Notes: generated by a model from the letters alone, not told the origin. A stretch of DNA of 8,381 nt from Chloroflexales bacterium (GCA_013336035.1 JAAXUL010000310.1:1-8381), one strand, 5' to 3'. Numbered from the stretch's first letter, positions 1 to 5,896 are shown. Program-made: numbers and translations.

Positions 1-21
1 TTGCTGCGCAGTCGAGGCGGG

Positions 22-48
22 CAGAGCGCACCAGGTACGTGCGCTCTG
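22..48. other. Strong hairpin upstream of the HNH gene
   Basis: Arms CAGAGCGCAC (22-31) and GTGCGCTCTG (39-48) are perfectly complementary over 10 bp with a 7-nt spacer. A pyrimidine run (TCTCTCTC) follows. It could terminate an upstream + strand transcript, although the T content is low for a classical terminator. The 10-7-10 layout also matches the inverted core sites used by tyrosine recombinases. The stem core GAGCGCA/TGCGCTC recurs in the hairpin at 2091-2120. The structure is seen directly; its role is not established. Confidence 0.6.
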
Positions 49-72
49 TCTCTCTCAGCAGGAGAGAAGTCG

Positions 73-378
73 ATGCCGCGAAGAAGACCTCCGCGTGAGC
101 TGTGGCGAGCCCTACGCCGCCAGGTCTGGGAGCGCGACGACGGGCTGTGCCAGTACCCCTACGGCCAGCACCCGGTCGCGCTGGCGGAGGCGCATATCGA
201 CCACATCGTCAGCGGCAAGCGCGGGACGAACGACCTGGGGAACCTGCGCACGCTCTGCCGCTACCACCACGTCCTGCGCGCCGACCATCGGCACCAGGGC
301 ATGATCGCCCAGGCCCTGACGGACGGCCTGATCCCGACAAACTGGCGCGCGCTGGTCTGGGACGATCCCGGCGACTAG
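73..378 (+). CDS. Small HNH endonuclease, 101 residues
   Basis: HNH (beta-beta-alpha metal) nucleases nick or cut DNA in a metal-dependent way. They occur in mobile elements, phages and restriction systems. I chose the ATG at 73 because AGGAG at 60-64 sits 8 nt upstream; the frame is open back to position 1 but nothing supports an earlier start. The HNH core runs from about residue 41 to 66: H41-I-D-H44, then GTNDLGN57L, then C62-x2-H65-H66. H44, N57 and the terminal His are the expected catalytic and metal positions. The usual first CxxC zinc pair is incomplete, because C26 is followed by QYP instead of a second Cys. The N-terminus is Arg-rich (MPRRRPPREL), suiting DNA contact. The last codons overlap the first copy of the repeat family at 354-579. 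The family call is fairly safe; the biological role (homing, phage-like or orphan) is unknown. Confidence 0.8.
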   Translation: MPRRRPPRELWRALRRQVWERDDGLCQYPYGQHPVALAEAHIDHIVSGKRGTNDLGNLRTLCRYHHVLRADHRHQGMIAQALTDGLIPTNWRALVWDDPGD

Positions 379-393
379 GCCAGCTGTCCGCCC
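354..393 (+). repeat. Direct repeat copy 1 (overlaps HNH gene end)
   Basis: Contains GTCTGG (355-360) and, after a short gap, GATCCCGGCGACTAGGCCAG (364-383) running on into CTGTCCGCCC. It aligns with copies at 431-470 and 535-579. The HNH stop codon lies inside it. Confidence 0.65.
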
Positions 394-405
394 GTGTTCA
401 CGGGC
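390..405 (+). terminator. Weak inverted repeat after the HNH gene
   Basis: Arms GCCCGTG and CACGGGC (7 bp each) are separated by TT, so a real hairpin would have about 6 bp with a 4-nt loop. It lies 12 bp past the HNH stop. There is no T-tract, so terminator function is doubtful. Confidence 0.25.
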
Positions 406-430
406 GTGTACGAGGTCTGCAGCGACGCGG

Positions 431-470
431 GGTCTGGTTGATTCCACGCGACTAGGCCACCTGTCCGCCT
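431..470 (+). repeat. Direct repeat copy 2
   Basis: GGTCTGG (431-437) is followed by GATTCCACGCGACTAGGCCA (440-459) and CCTGTCCGCCT. The GACTAGG core starts at 450, 77 bp after the core of copy 1 (373). Confidence 0.7.
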
Positions 471-534
471 GCGCCCGCTGGTGTGTGGGAGGCGCGGAGC
501 CGCATTGAAGCGCTTGATTCCTCTGAAGGGGTGT

Positions 535-579
535 GTCTGGCCCGGATGATTCCACATGACTAGGGCACCTGTCCCCTGA
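535..579 (+). repeat. Direct repeat copy 3
   Basis: GTCTGG (535-540) is followed, after a longer gap, by GATTCCACATGACTAGGGCA (548-567) and CCTGTCCCCTGA. The GACTAGG core starts at 558, 108 bp after that of copy 2. A further lone GATTCC lies at 516-521. Confidence 0.7.
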
Positions 580-667
580 TGCCCCACGAAGGCTGTGCGG
601 CACCAGCAGATGCTGCGACACGAGTGGGAAGATTTGTATAGCTCGGGGGTGGATTGGTAAGGTAGCC

Positions 668-683
668 GTGGTTGGCCAACCAC
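668..683. promoter_or_regulatory. Perfect 16-bp palindrome, candidate operator
   Basis: GTGGTTGGCCAACCAC is its own reverse complement and ends 39 bp before the ATG at 723. Its position suits an operator for the helix-turn-helix protein or another dimeric regulator of the excisionase/integrase operon. The palindrome is seen; its function is inferred. No convincing -35/-10 pair was identified beside it. Confidence 0.45.
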
Positions 684-722
684 TGACGATCACAGCACAA
701 CCTGACGAAATACACCACGACG

Positions 723-932
723 ATGACATCCGCCCAGCCCAACTCTCAGCCCACCCAGCCCCTGCTCATCCGCATTGACGAGGCCGCGCGCCTCCTCAGC
801 CTTGGCCGCTCGACCGTCTACGAGCTGGTCTACAAGGGTGAGTTGCCCGTCGTCAAGTGCGGCAATGCCCGCCGCATCCCGCTCGCCGCCCTGCACGCCT
901 GGATTGACACCCACACTGAGTACCACGACTAG
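723..932 (+). CDS. Excisionase-family helix-turn-helix protein, 69 residues
   Basis: Small DNA-binding protein of the excisionase / MerR-like HTH type (the 'helix_turn_helix_17' kind). Such proteins bend DNA at att sites to steer an integrase toward excision and often regulate its promoter. Residues 1-13 are a Pro/Gln-rich tail. From residue 14 the protein follows the family pattern: LIRIDEAARLLSLGRSTVY gives the first helices and the recognition helix, then a wing with GELPVVKCG, then RRIPLAALHAWI. The ATG at 723 lacks a good Shine-Dalgarno sequence (only ACACCACGACG precedes it), so initiation may be weak or leaderless. The integrase starts 20 bp after its stop, so the two are almost certainly co-transcribed in the xis-int arrangement. 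A purely regulatory (AlpA-like) role is possible instead. Confidence 0.85.
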   Translation: MTSAQPNSQPTQPLLIRIDEAARLLSLGRSTVYELVYKGELPVVKCGNARRIPLAALHAWIDTHTEYHD

Positions 933-952
933 CTGCGAAAGGATCGACCATC

Positions 953-2065
953 ATGGGAACACGACGAGGCCAGGGCGAGGGTAGCATCTACCAGCGCGAG
1001 GATGGACGCTGGTGCGCCTCCGTGGATATGGGGTACAGCGGCGGCCGGCGCCGGCGCAAGTGGATCTACGGCGAGACCCGCAAGGAGGTCGCCGAGAAGC
1101 TCAAGGTCGCCCTACGCGAGCAGCAACAGGGCACGCTCATTGTCGGCGAGGATCAGACCATCGGTGACTACCTGGATAACTGGTTAGAGCAGAACGTCAA
1201 GGTGACGAACAAGCTCAGCACATACCAGAGCTACCACGACATCGTGCGCCGCCACATCAAGCCGGCGATCGGCAAGGTGAAGCTGACCAAGCTGACCCCG
1301 CAGCACGTCCAGGCGCTGCTGCGCGCCGTCCAGGAGAAGGGACTCTCGGCGCGCACCACCCAGTACGTGCGCGCCGTCCTCCACCATGCGATCGAGCAGG
1401 CCCTCAAGTGGGATCTGGTGGCGCGCAACGTGGTGGCGGTCGTCGATGCGCCGCGGGTGCCGCGCCATCAGATCGAGCCCTTGACGGAGGAGCAGGCCCG
1501 GCGGCTCCTCGACGCCGTGGAGGGCCATCGCCTCGATGTGCTCTACCGTATCGCCCTGGGCATGGGCCTGCGTCGGGGCGAGGTGCTCGCCCTGCGCTGG
1601 GCCGACATCGACTTCAAGGCGCGCACGCTGCGGGTCGTCGAGGGGAAGACCGCCTCGAGCACGCGGAAGCTGGCGCTGCCGGAGACGCTCGTGGTGGCCC
1701 TCCAGGCGCACTGGCAGCGGCTCCAGCAGGAGCGGGCCGCGCTGGGCGTGGAGTGGCAGGAGCACGGCCTGGTCTTTCCCTCCGAGGTCGGCACGCCACT
1801 GCACCCGCGCAACCTGCTGCGCCACTTCAAGAGCGCGCTGAAGCAGGCCGGGCTACCGGACAGCATCCGCTTCCACGACCTGCGGCACTCCTGCGCGACC
1901 TTCCTGATCGCCCAGGGCGTCCACCCGCGCGTGGTGATGGAGATCCTCGGCCACTCGCAGATCAGCGTGACGATGAACACCTACGGCCACGTCCTGCCCG
2001 AGACCCAGCAGGAGGCGATCGACAAGGTGGACACGGTGCTCCGCCGAAAGGAGCGGCAGGGGTAG
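953..2065 (+). CDS. Tyrosine recombinase / phage-type integrase, 370 residues
   Basis: Catalyses site-specific integration and excision through a covalent 3'-phosphotyrosine intermediate. Three parts are visible. An N-terminal arm-binding domain (about residues 7-50) has GSIYQREDGRW and a basic GGRRRRKW stretch. A SAM-like core-binding domain covers about 65-150. The catalytic domain covers about 175-360. All expected active-site residues are present: R207 in GLRRGE, K232 in the beta-hairpin, H308 and R311 in HDLRH, H334 in LGHS, and the nucleophile Y344 in MNTYGHV. The length is normal for this family and no frameshift is seen, so the enzyme should be active. The start ATG has AAAGGA about 9 nt upstream. 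It follows the excisionase-like gene by 20 bp. Its base composition matches the GC-rich surroundings, unlike the AT-rich cassette downstream. No tRNA attachment site was found nearby. Confidence 0.95.
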   Translation: MGTRRGQGEGSIYQREDGRWCASVDMGYSGGRRRRKWIYGETRKEVAEKLKVALREQQQGTLIVGEDQTIGDYLDNWLEQNVKVTNKLSTYQSYHDIVRRHIKPAIGKVKLTKLTPQHVQALLRAVQEKGLSARTTQYVRAVLHHAIEQALKWDLVARNVVAVVDAPRVPRHQIEPLTEEQARRLLDAVEGHRLDVLYRIALGMGLRRGEVLALRWADIDFKARTLRVVEGKTASSTRKLALPETLVVALQAHWQRLQQERAALGVEWQEHGLVFPSEVGTPLHPRNLLRHFKSALKQAGLPDSIRFHDLRHSCATFLIAQGVHPRVVMEILGHSQISVTMNTYGHVLPETQQEAIDKVDTVLRRKERQG

Positions 2066-2080
2066 GCGCTCCTCAGATCT

Positions 2081-2129
2081 CGACACAAGACGAGCGCAGG
2101 GCTCAAAGGCCGTGCGCTCGTTCCTGTCG
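2081..2129 (+). terminator. Composite hairpin downstream of the integrase
   Basis: An 8-bp perfect stem, CGAGCGCA (2091-2098) with TGCGCTCG (2113-2120), is nested in an outer 5-bp stem, CGACA (2081-2085) with TGTCG (2125-2129). It starts 15 bp after the integrase stop, where a terminator is expected. No U-tract follows, so rho-independent termination is uncertain. Its stem core matches the hairpin at 22-48, so it might instead mark an element boundary. Confidence 0.45.
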
Positions 2130-2196
2130 ATCTCTGCCAGGGAGCACCAACCAAAGAAGTAGCTCGGGCCGTAACGTAGCCAGCAGAGGACAGCTG

Positions 2197-2205
2197 TGGT
2201 ACAAT
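2197..2205 (+). promoter_or_regulatory. Extended -10 promoter for the two-gene cassette
   Basis: TGGTACAAT reads as an extended -10 element (TG, one base, TACAAT at 2200-2205). No good -35 lies 17 bp upstream (about 2177-2182, TAGCCA), which extended -10 promoters tolerate. Transcription would begin near 2212, leaving a leader of about 55 nt before the ATG at 2266. It sits at the point where base composition turns AT-rich. Confidence 0.5.
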
Positions 2206-2255
2206 TTAGGTCACATCTTCTCCTGCATTTGTGCTAGTGTAAATATTAGACCTAA
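2206..2255 (+). promoter_or_regulatory. Inverted repeat bracketing the cassette leader
   Basis: TTAGGTC (2206-2212) and GACCTAA (2249-2255) are exact 7-bp inverted arms 36 nt apart. The left arm covers the predicted transcription start. The right arm ends one base before the GGAG Shine-Dalgarno (2257-2260). It could be a split operator or an mRNA stem that limits ribosome access. A chance match of 7 bp is possible. Confidence 0.35.
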
Positions 2256-2265
2256 TGGAGATCCC

Positions 2266-2658
2266 ATGCATTGGCCAGAGCACTTTCCTCAGGGGTGTCC
2301 ACCAGATAAAGCTATTTCAGTCAGTGGAGAGGTGTTTAGGCTTACAGACAAGCAACAACCTAAAGAGCGAGATTTTCGCTCATATTTTGAATTACGGAAA
2401 GATCAGGAATGGGACGATCCATGCAAGGCTAGCAGTTTGTCAGTTTACACGGACATAGAAGATGTCTTAAGGCTTAAAAGACGAGTGCCCGGAGCACGTC
2501 CCAAATGGGTGGCAAGAGGAATACTACAAGAAGATGATGGGGTCTTCCTAAATACGCCAGGAGCGGAAAAGTCACATTACTCGTGGTGGGTGCCAGAAGG
2601 AAGAGAGCCTTGGAAGCAGTTCACTGCGTTATTGCAACCTAACGGAACAAAGACATGA
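2266..2658 (+). CDS. Unrecognised 130-residue protein, first gene of AT-rich cassette
   Basis: Function not recognised. I chose the ATG at 2266 because GGAG (2257-2260) lies 5 nt upstream and the AT-rich coding sequence starts there; the frame is open much further upstream, but that part is a shadow of the integrase. It is a soluble protein with no signal peptide or membrane segment. It begins MHWPEHFPQGCPP. Motif-like stretches are GEVFRL (21-26), DFRSYFEL (36-43), C53 with SSLSVYTDIEDVLRL (56-70), and an aromatic C-terminal block SHYSWWVPEGREPW (103-116). Clustered W, H, Y and two Cys residues (C11, C53) hint at a folded, possibly ligand-binding domain rather than a small regulator. Its TGA overlaps the next gene's ATG (ATGA at 2655-2658), so the two proteins are translationally coupled and probably work together. 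Composition is far more AT-rich than its neighbours, indicating transfer. Confidence 0.7.
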   Translation: MHWPEHFPQGCPPDKAISVSGEVFRLTDKQQPKERDFRSYFELRKDQEWDDPCKASSLSVYTDIEDVLRLKRRVPGARPKWVARGILQEDDGVFLNTPGAEKSHYSWWVPEGREPWKQFTALLQPNGTKT

Positions 2659-3842
2659 AAAACTTTCTCAATAATACAATATTAGGCGCCTTGGAAATCA
2701 TTGAGACATATGAGCATTATGATCGACCTGTCTTGTTTTCCTGCCGCAATCAAGTGGGATCTTTATTCCTGGTGGTGTTAACAGGAGACGATGAAGAGGG
2801 AGAAGAATGGCTTATTGCACCTGTCTCACACCGACGGTTTGAGTACATTCGATCTGGAGGCATAGACCTTCATACAGCTTTTGCGAAAGTTGAAGGTGAA
2901 AACCTCATCCTGCTTTACATTCCCTTAGATAATTCTACGGAAATTAAGATTGATTTTGTTAAGGCAATCAGTATTGACCCTTACAAACTGCCACAAGAAG
3001 GGGAAAGGCTAGATATTCCTACTGTTACAATGCAGAGCGTCTTTGAATCGCCTTCTAAGCGTGCAAATCAAATGCGTCGTGAAAGTGTGGATATCTCACT
3101 GGAAACTATTACTCCAGAAAGAAATGAGATACCTGTAGGAAGATTAGGGTCTGTTATATCTAACTTTCAACGATTACTAAATGCTATCGGAAATAAAATA
3201 TTTGGAACCGGTTCGATTAAAGGTGCATTTTCTCAAGACACTGTCATTGATATGCAACTAAATGTCGTTGGATTTAGCCCTGGCTCCTTCCGTGTCAACA
3301 TGGCTTCATCTGCTACTGCCAACCTCTTTGATGACACAAAAATCGGTGATGCCTTAAATGAAATGCTTAACCTTATACGTATAGCAGAAGATGACAGAGT
3401 TCTGCAAAGTAGGCTAATGGATTTAGGATCGCGTGTATCATCTTCGTTTGTGGAGTTTTTAGAGTCTGTTAATTTAGATGTGACAGACATCAAAATTGAA
3501 TGGGGTTCGCCGCATCCTGGTAAAGGTGGCGTAGCCGCTATTTCATCATTGACAGCCCAAAAGACCGCTAGATCTATTAGGTCTTTTGAGGAGCAGGCAT
3601 TTCGAGAATTCACAATCACAGCAAAGTTAATCGGGGCAAATCTCAGAACGATGAAGTTTGAAATAGAAATGGATGATAGCAGTATAGCTGGCGACATCGA
3701 CTCTGATGCAAAGAACTTAGTGGATGGCGCCGTTATTGGGCAATCCTATGTTATTCGAATAAAGGAGGTCGAAATTTTCAGACCAATGATCGAAGAATCT
3801 TCGCTAAAGTATTATTTAATGTCGCTTGATGCAATGAAGTAG
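2655..3842 (+). CDS. DUF6575-like protein of unknown function, 395 residues
   Basis: No known activity. The N-terminal domain (about residues 8-120) resembles my recollection of DUF6575-type proteins: an opening LGALEIIETYEHYDRPVLF, then GSLFLVVL, then EEWLIAPVSHRRFEYIRSGG followed by IDLHTAFA, alternating strands in a beta-rich fold. A polar linker follows (about 125-160). A second domain runs from about 165 to 285, and a final beta-rich segment from about 318 to 375 (FTITAKLIGANL, then IAGDIDSDAKNLV, then IGQSYVIRIKEV). No nuclease, ATPase, Walker or membrane motif is visible. Its ATG overlaps the stop of the 130-residue gene, and no strong Shine-Dalgarno of its own is present, so coupling is likely. 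The gene is strongly AT-rich and sits directly downstream of an integrase module, which fits horizontally acquired cargo. The DUF link is from memory of the pattern and needs a profile search. Confidence 0.65.
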   Translation: MKNFLNNTILGALEIIETYEHYDRPVLFSCRNQVGSLFLVVLTGDDEEGEEWLIAPVSHRRFEYIRSGGIDLHTAFAKVEGENLILLYIPLDNSTEIKIDFVKAISIDPYKLPQEGERLDIPTVTMQSVFESPSKRANQMRRESVDISLETITPERNEIPVGRLGSVISNFQRLLNAIGNKIFGTGSIKGAFSQDTVIDMQLNVVGFSPGSFRVNMASSATANLFDDTKIGDALNEMLNLIRIAEDDRVLQSRLMDLGSRVSSSFVEFLESVNLDVTDIKIEWGSPHPGKGGVAAISSLTAQKTARSIRSFEEQAFREFTITAKLIGANLRTMKFEIEMDDSSIAGDIDSDAKNLVDGAVIGQSYVIRIKEVEIFRPMIEESSLKYYLMSLDAMK

Positions 3843-4384
3843 CCTACGAGCCAAATATTGTGGCAGAACACCATTGTACAGGCTGGCGCCACAAGCACGG
3901 CCTTGATCTGAGCTCGTTTGAGCCGCTAAGCCGCTAACTATGGCCACCTACTACGGAAGCTAGAGATTGTTCGTGGTTACTGTCCCTCAATGCTTGTCTT
4001 CAGCTCAAACCTTGCTGCGCCTCCAGTCAACATCGCCCGCGCGGTGGCCCCATGCCCTGACGCTCGGCTCGTATCTCCGAGCAGAGTCGAGCCGCTGCAC
4101 GGGGTCAGGACAAGATCTATAAGCCGTGGGCCGTACTTGTGCTGGGGGATGGCAGCAATCTTGGCGAAGTACCCTCAGGACTCTCAGCCGACCTCTTCGC
4201 GCCCGATCAGTGTGTCGCCGTAGGTGATCACTGTCTCGACCGGCTCTTGCTTCCAGACGAGAACCAGTGCGTCGCCAGCAATTTCGGGGAGTTACTCTGG
4301 CGCACGCAAGATGACCCTTTCTATAAACACCCCTCCTTCGACACAGCCAATGGACATAACCTTTCTTACGCTACTAACTCCTCA
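3843..4384. other. Gene-poor stretch between cassette and CIA30 operon
   Basis: This 542-bp region has no intact gene I would defend. The + strand frames starting at 3990, 4139 and 4224 have atypical composition and no ribosome binding site. A perfect 8-bp tandem repeat, AGCCGCTA twice, lies at 3921-3936. Base composition returns from AT-rich to GC-rich here, so the right boundary of the imported DNA probably lies within it. A possible decayed gene on the - strand is listed separately. Confidence 0.5.
3977..4330 (-). pseudogene. Possible decayed reading frame
   Basis: Read on the - strand, one frame from 4324 down to 3977 gives protein-like sequence broken by stops at 4294-4292 (TAA), 4186-4184 (TGA) and 4177-4175 (TGA), ending at 3979-3977. 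The first pieces are ERVILRAPE, then LPEIAGDALVLVWKQEP continuing to VITYGDTLIGREEVG, then GYFAKIAAIPQHKYGPRL. A good Shine-Dalgarno (AAGGAGG) lies 7 nt or so before an ATA codon at 4324-4322, as if an ATG start had mutated. An in-frame GTG at 4330 is too close to that site to be a likely start. I do not recognise the family. The alternative is that this is chance open frame in non-coding DNA; the idea rests on sequence texture only. Confidence 0.3.
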
Positions 4385-4891
4385 TCAGTACAGCGCGACG
4401 CGAGCCATAGCCACATCGGCATAGAAGGGGCGCCCATACGCGACCACGCCGAGGCGGGTTAAGGCCCCAGCGTCCAGCGGCGCATCGAGCCCCTTGGGCT
4501 GGAAGGCTACGAAGGGCAGATCGACAGCCTGCCAGCGCGCCTCGGCGACGAAGGGTGCCCAGTAGTATTGCTGAGGCCGGCGACAGTCGGTCGTCCGCAG
4601 GTGAAGACGGTACTCCTCGCCGTTACCCCAGACAAGCAGGCGCACGCCGGTGTAGCCGCGGGCGTCGAGAGGGCCTCCTTGGGACTCCAGGGGCAACGCG
4701 ACCTGCACGAAGCCGCCGCGGTTCTCGAGGCGCACCTCGCCGCGCAGGCGCACACAGCGCTTCCTGTCGATCTCCTCGACCGTCACCTGCTCCTGAGAGA
4801 TGCCGCCCATCACCTGGTCGCTGAACGATCGCCAGGCCGCCGGTGCATCGGGCATCGAGAGGTCGCTGAGTACGAGCTCATCATTAGACAT
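4385..4891 (-). CDS. CIA30-family protein, 168 residues
   Basis: Belongs to the complex I intermediate-associated protein 30 (CIA30) family, a galactose-binding-like beta-sandwich. In mitochondria CIA30/NDUFAF1 helps assemble respiratory complex I; bacterial members are largely uncharacterised. Diagnostic elements are W20-R-S-F-SDQVMGGIS (24-32), RLENRGGFVQV (54-64), YRLHLRTTD (94-102), QYYWAPF (108-114) and a C-terminal LGVVAYGRPFYADVAMARV (147-165). Length and motif order fit a complete single-domain protein; there is no signal peptide or membrane segment. The start ATG has GAGGA about 5 nt upstream. It follows the broken solenoid gene by only 10 bp, so it should be the third gene of the - strand operon. 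Without nuo genes nearby, a role in complex I assembly cannot be assumed. Confidence 0.85.
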   Translation of the reverse strand: MSNDELVLSDLSMPDAPAAWRSFSDQVMGGISQEQVTVEEIDRKRCVRLRGEVRLENRGGFVQVALPLESQGGPLDARGYTGVRLLVWGNGEEYRLHLRTTDCRRPQQYYWAPFVAEARWQAVDLPFVAFQPKGLDAPLDAGALTRLGVVAYGRPFYADVAMARVALY

Positions 4892-4901
4892 CGGTTCCTC
4901 C

Positions 4902-5863
4902 TCAGCAGCCCTGGAGGCGTGTCTGTGCCACGCTCACTGCTCTAGCGACGGTTCCATCGTTGGGCAGCAACTCCAGTGCCTCGACGATAACCGTGAGACG
5001 CTGTGGATCACGCTCGGCCGCTACGGCGGCGGCCACCTCGTCCATCAGCTCGCGGCGCCGACTGGCCGCCATCACGACGACCAGGTAGCGGAGCACGGTG
5101 AGCGACCCTGGCGCGCGAAGGCGCCCCCGCAGCTCGTCGTGGAAGAGCGCGCGATCCGGTCGGGCCACGAGCATATCGATCAGGCCGAGCTGGGCCGCCT
5201 CGCTCGCCTCGGGGCCGTAGCGGGCGCAGAGTTCACGGGTGATGGTCTCGGGGGCATCGGCGAGGTGGCGCAGGCACTCGGCGGCGACGTCTTCATGCTG
5301 GGTGGGGCGCAGGGTGTAGAGGTAGAGCGCAGGGTGTAGAGGTAGAGCGCCAGGTGCTCGGAGCAGGCGGCCAGGACGCCGGCGGCGGTCTTGGCCGGCT
5401 CGCCACTCGGGCGCGAGGTGTGTATATCGACGAGTAGGCGCGCGGCGTGGAAGCCGGCCAACTCCGGGTCAAGGTCGGCCAGGGCGACGAGACCAGCGCC
5501 ACGGATCGGCGTAGCCTCCTCGGAGCGGCCGGGCGGGAGGAACTCGTAGGTGGTGACGGCCCGCTCGAGCAGGGGCAGGTCGTCAATCGTGGCCCAGGGG
5601 CGCAGGGCGCGCAGGATGGAAGCGCGGAACGTCCCGCCGGCGTCGTGGCGCGTGCCATCGGCGCCCAGGTGAGCGTAGAGCCGCAGGAGGGCTGGGCGAG
5701 CCTCAGGGAGGGGTTGCTGCTCCAGGGCGGCCAGGGCCGGGCCGACGATCTGCGCGCGGCGCTCGGTGGTCAGCACCGTGGCGGCGTAGCTCGCCTGAGC
5801 CTCTGGGTCATCAGCAAGGCGCTCCAGCTCGCGGAGCACGGCATTCGGGCTGGTGCGGGCCAT
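4902..5863 (-). pseudogene. Alpha-solenoid (HEAT-like) protein gene, frameshifted by a 20-bp duplication
   Basis: The intact N-terminal part starts at the ATG at 5863 with AGGAG about 5 nt upstream, and is native for 179 residues to LALYLYTLR. A 20-bp direct duplication (5311-5330 and 5331-5350) then shifts the frame. The ribosome would add 48 unrelated Ser/Pro/Ala-rich residues and stop at 5180. Removing one copy gives a continuous frame: YTLRPTQHEDVAAECLRHLA, on through TRELCARYGPEA, to MLVARPDRALFHDELRG and the TGA at 4902. The restored length is exactly 314 codons (313 residues). The protein is all-helical, with repeated L/A-rich helix pairs typical of HEAT/ARM scaffolds, no signal peptide and no catalytic motif. 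The specific role is unknown. It lies between the methyltransferase (46 bp upstream) and CIA30 (10 bp downstream). Recent breakage, reversible slippage or an assembly error are all possible, since the downstream half still reads cleanly. Confidence 0.8.
5307..5350 (-). repeat. 20-bp tandem duplication (2.2 copies)
   Basis: AGGGTGTAGAGGTAGAGCGC occurs exactly twice in tandem (5311-5330, 5331-5350). The period-20 match extends left to 5307 through GCGC. GCGC at 5307-5310 and 5327-5330 flanks the unit, as expected for replication slippage. Because 20 is not a multiple of three, the duplication shifts the reading frame of the host gene. Confidence 0.95.
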
Positions 5864-5896
5864 AGGATCTCCTGGGGATAGTCACCGATCCAGGGT

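Larger units (their letters stand above)
379..722. other. Intergenic region with direct repeats and a palindrome
   Basis: This 344-bp stretch has no credible gene on either strand; the reading frames crossing it look like shadow translations. It holds the tail of repeat copy 1, repeat copies 2 and 3, an inverted repeat at 390-405 (GCCCGTG-TT-CACGGGC) just after the HNH stop, and a 16-bp palindrome at 668-683. Repeats plus a palindrome directly ahead of an excisionase/integrase pair suggest a regulatory or recombination-protein binding region, but that is inference. Confidence 0.6.

Noticed and set aside
354..579. CRISPR array
   Set aside because: There are only three diverged units with unequal spacing and internal gaps, and no cas genes.
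1408..2265. Long open frame over the integrase, continuous with the 130-residue gene
   Set aside because: It is a +1-type shadow of the integrase with Ala/Arg/Pro-rich text. The ribosome binding site and composition change mark the true start at 2266.
2066..4384. tRNA gene as integration target
   Set aside because: No TPsiC-arm-like sequence with a matching acceptor stem was found around the integrase or the cassette edges.
3990..4462. Three overlapping + strand open frames (3990-4223, 4139-4462, 4224-4424)
   Set aside because: No ribosome binding sites, Ser/Pro/Ala-rich text without family features, and one overlaps the CIA30 gene.
2121..4774. Exact 14-bp direct repeat TTCCTGTCGATCTC at 2121-2134 and 4761-4774, enclosing the AT-rich cassette, considered as att sites
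   Set aside because: The right copy lies within the intact CIA30 coding sequence, the integrase would fall outside the enclosed DNA, and a 14-bp match is not improbable in this length of GC-rich sequence.
4902..5174. Separate 90-residue gene starting at 5174
   Set aside because: It has no Shine-Dalgarno and is the in-frame continuation of the solenoid gene once the 20-bp duplication is removed.
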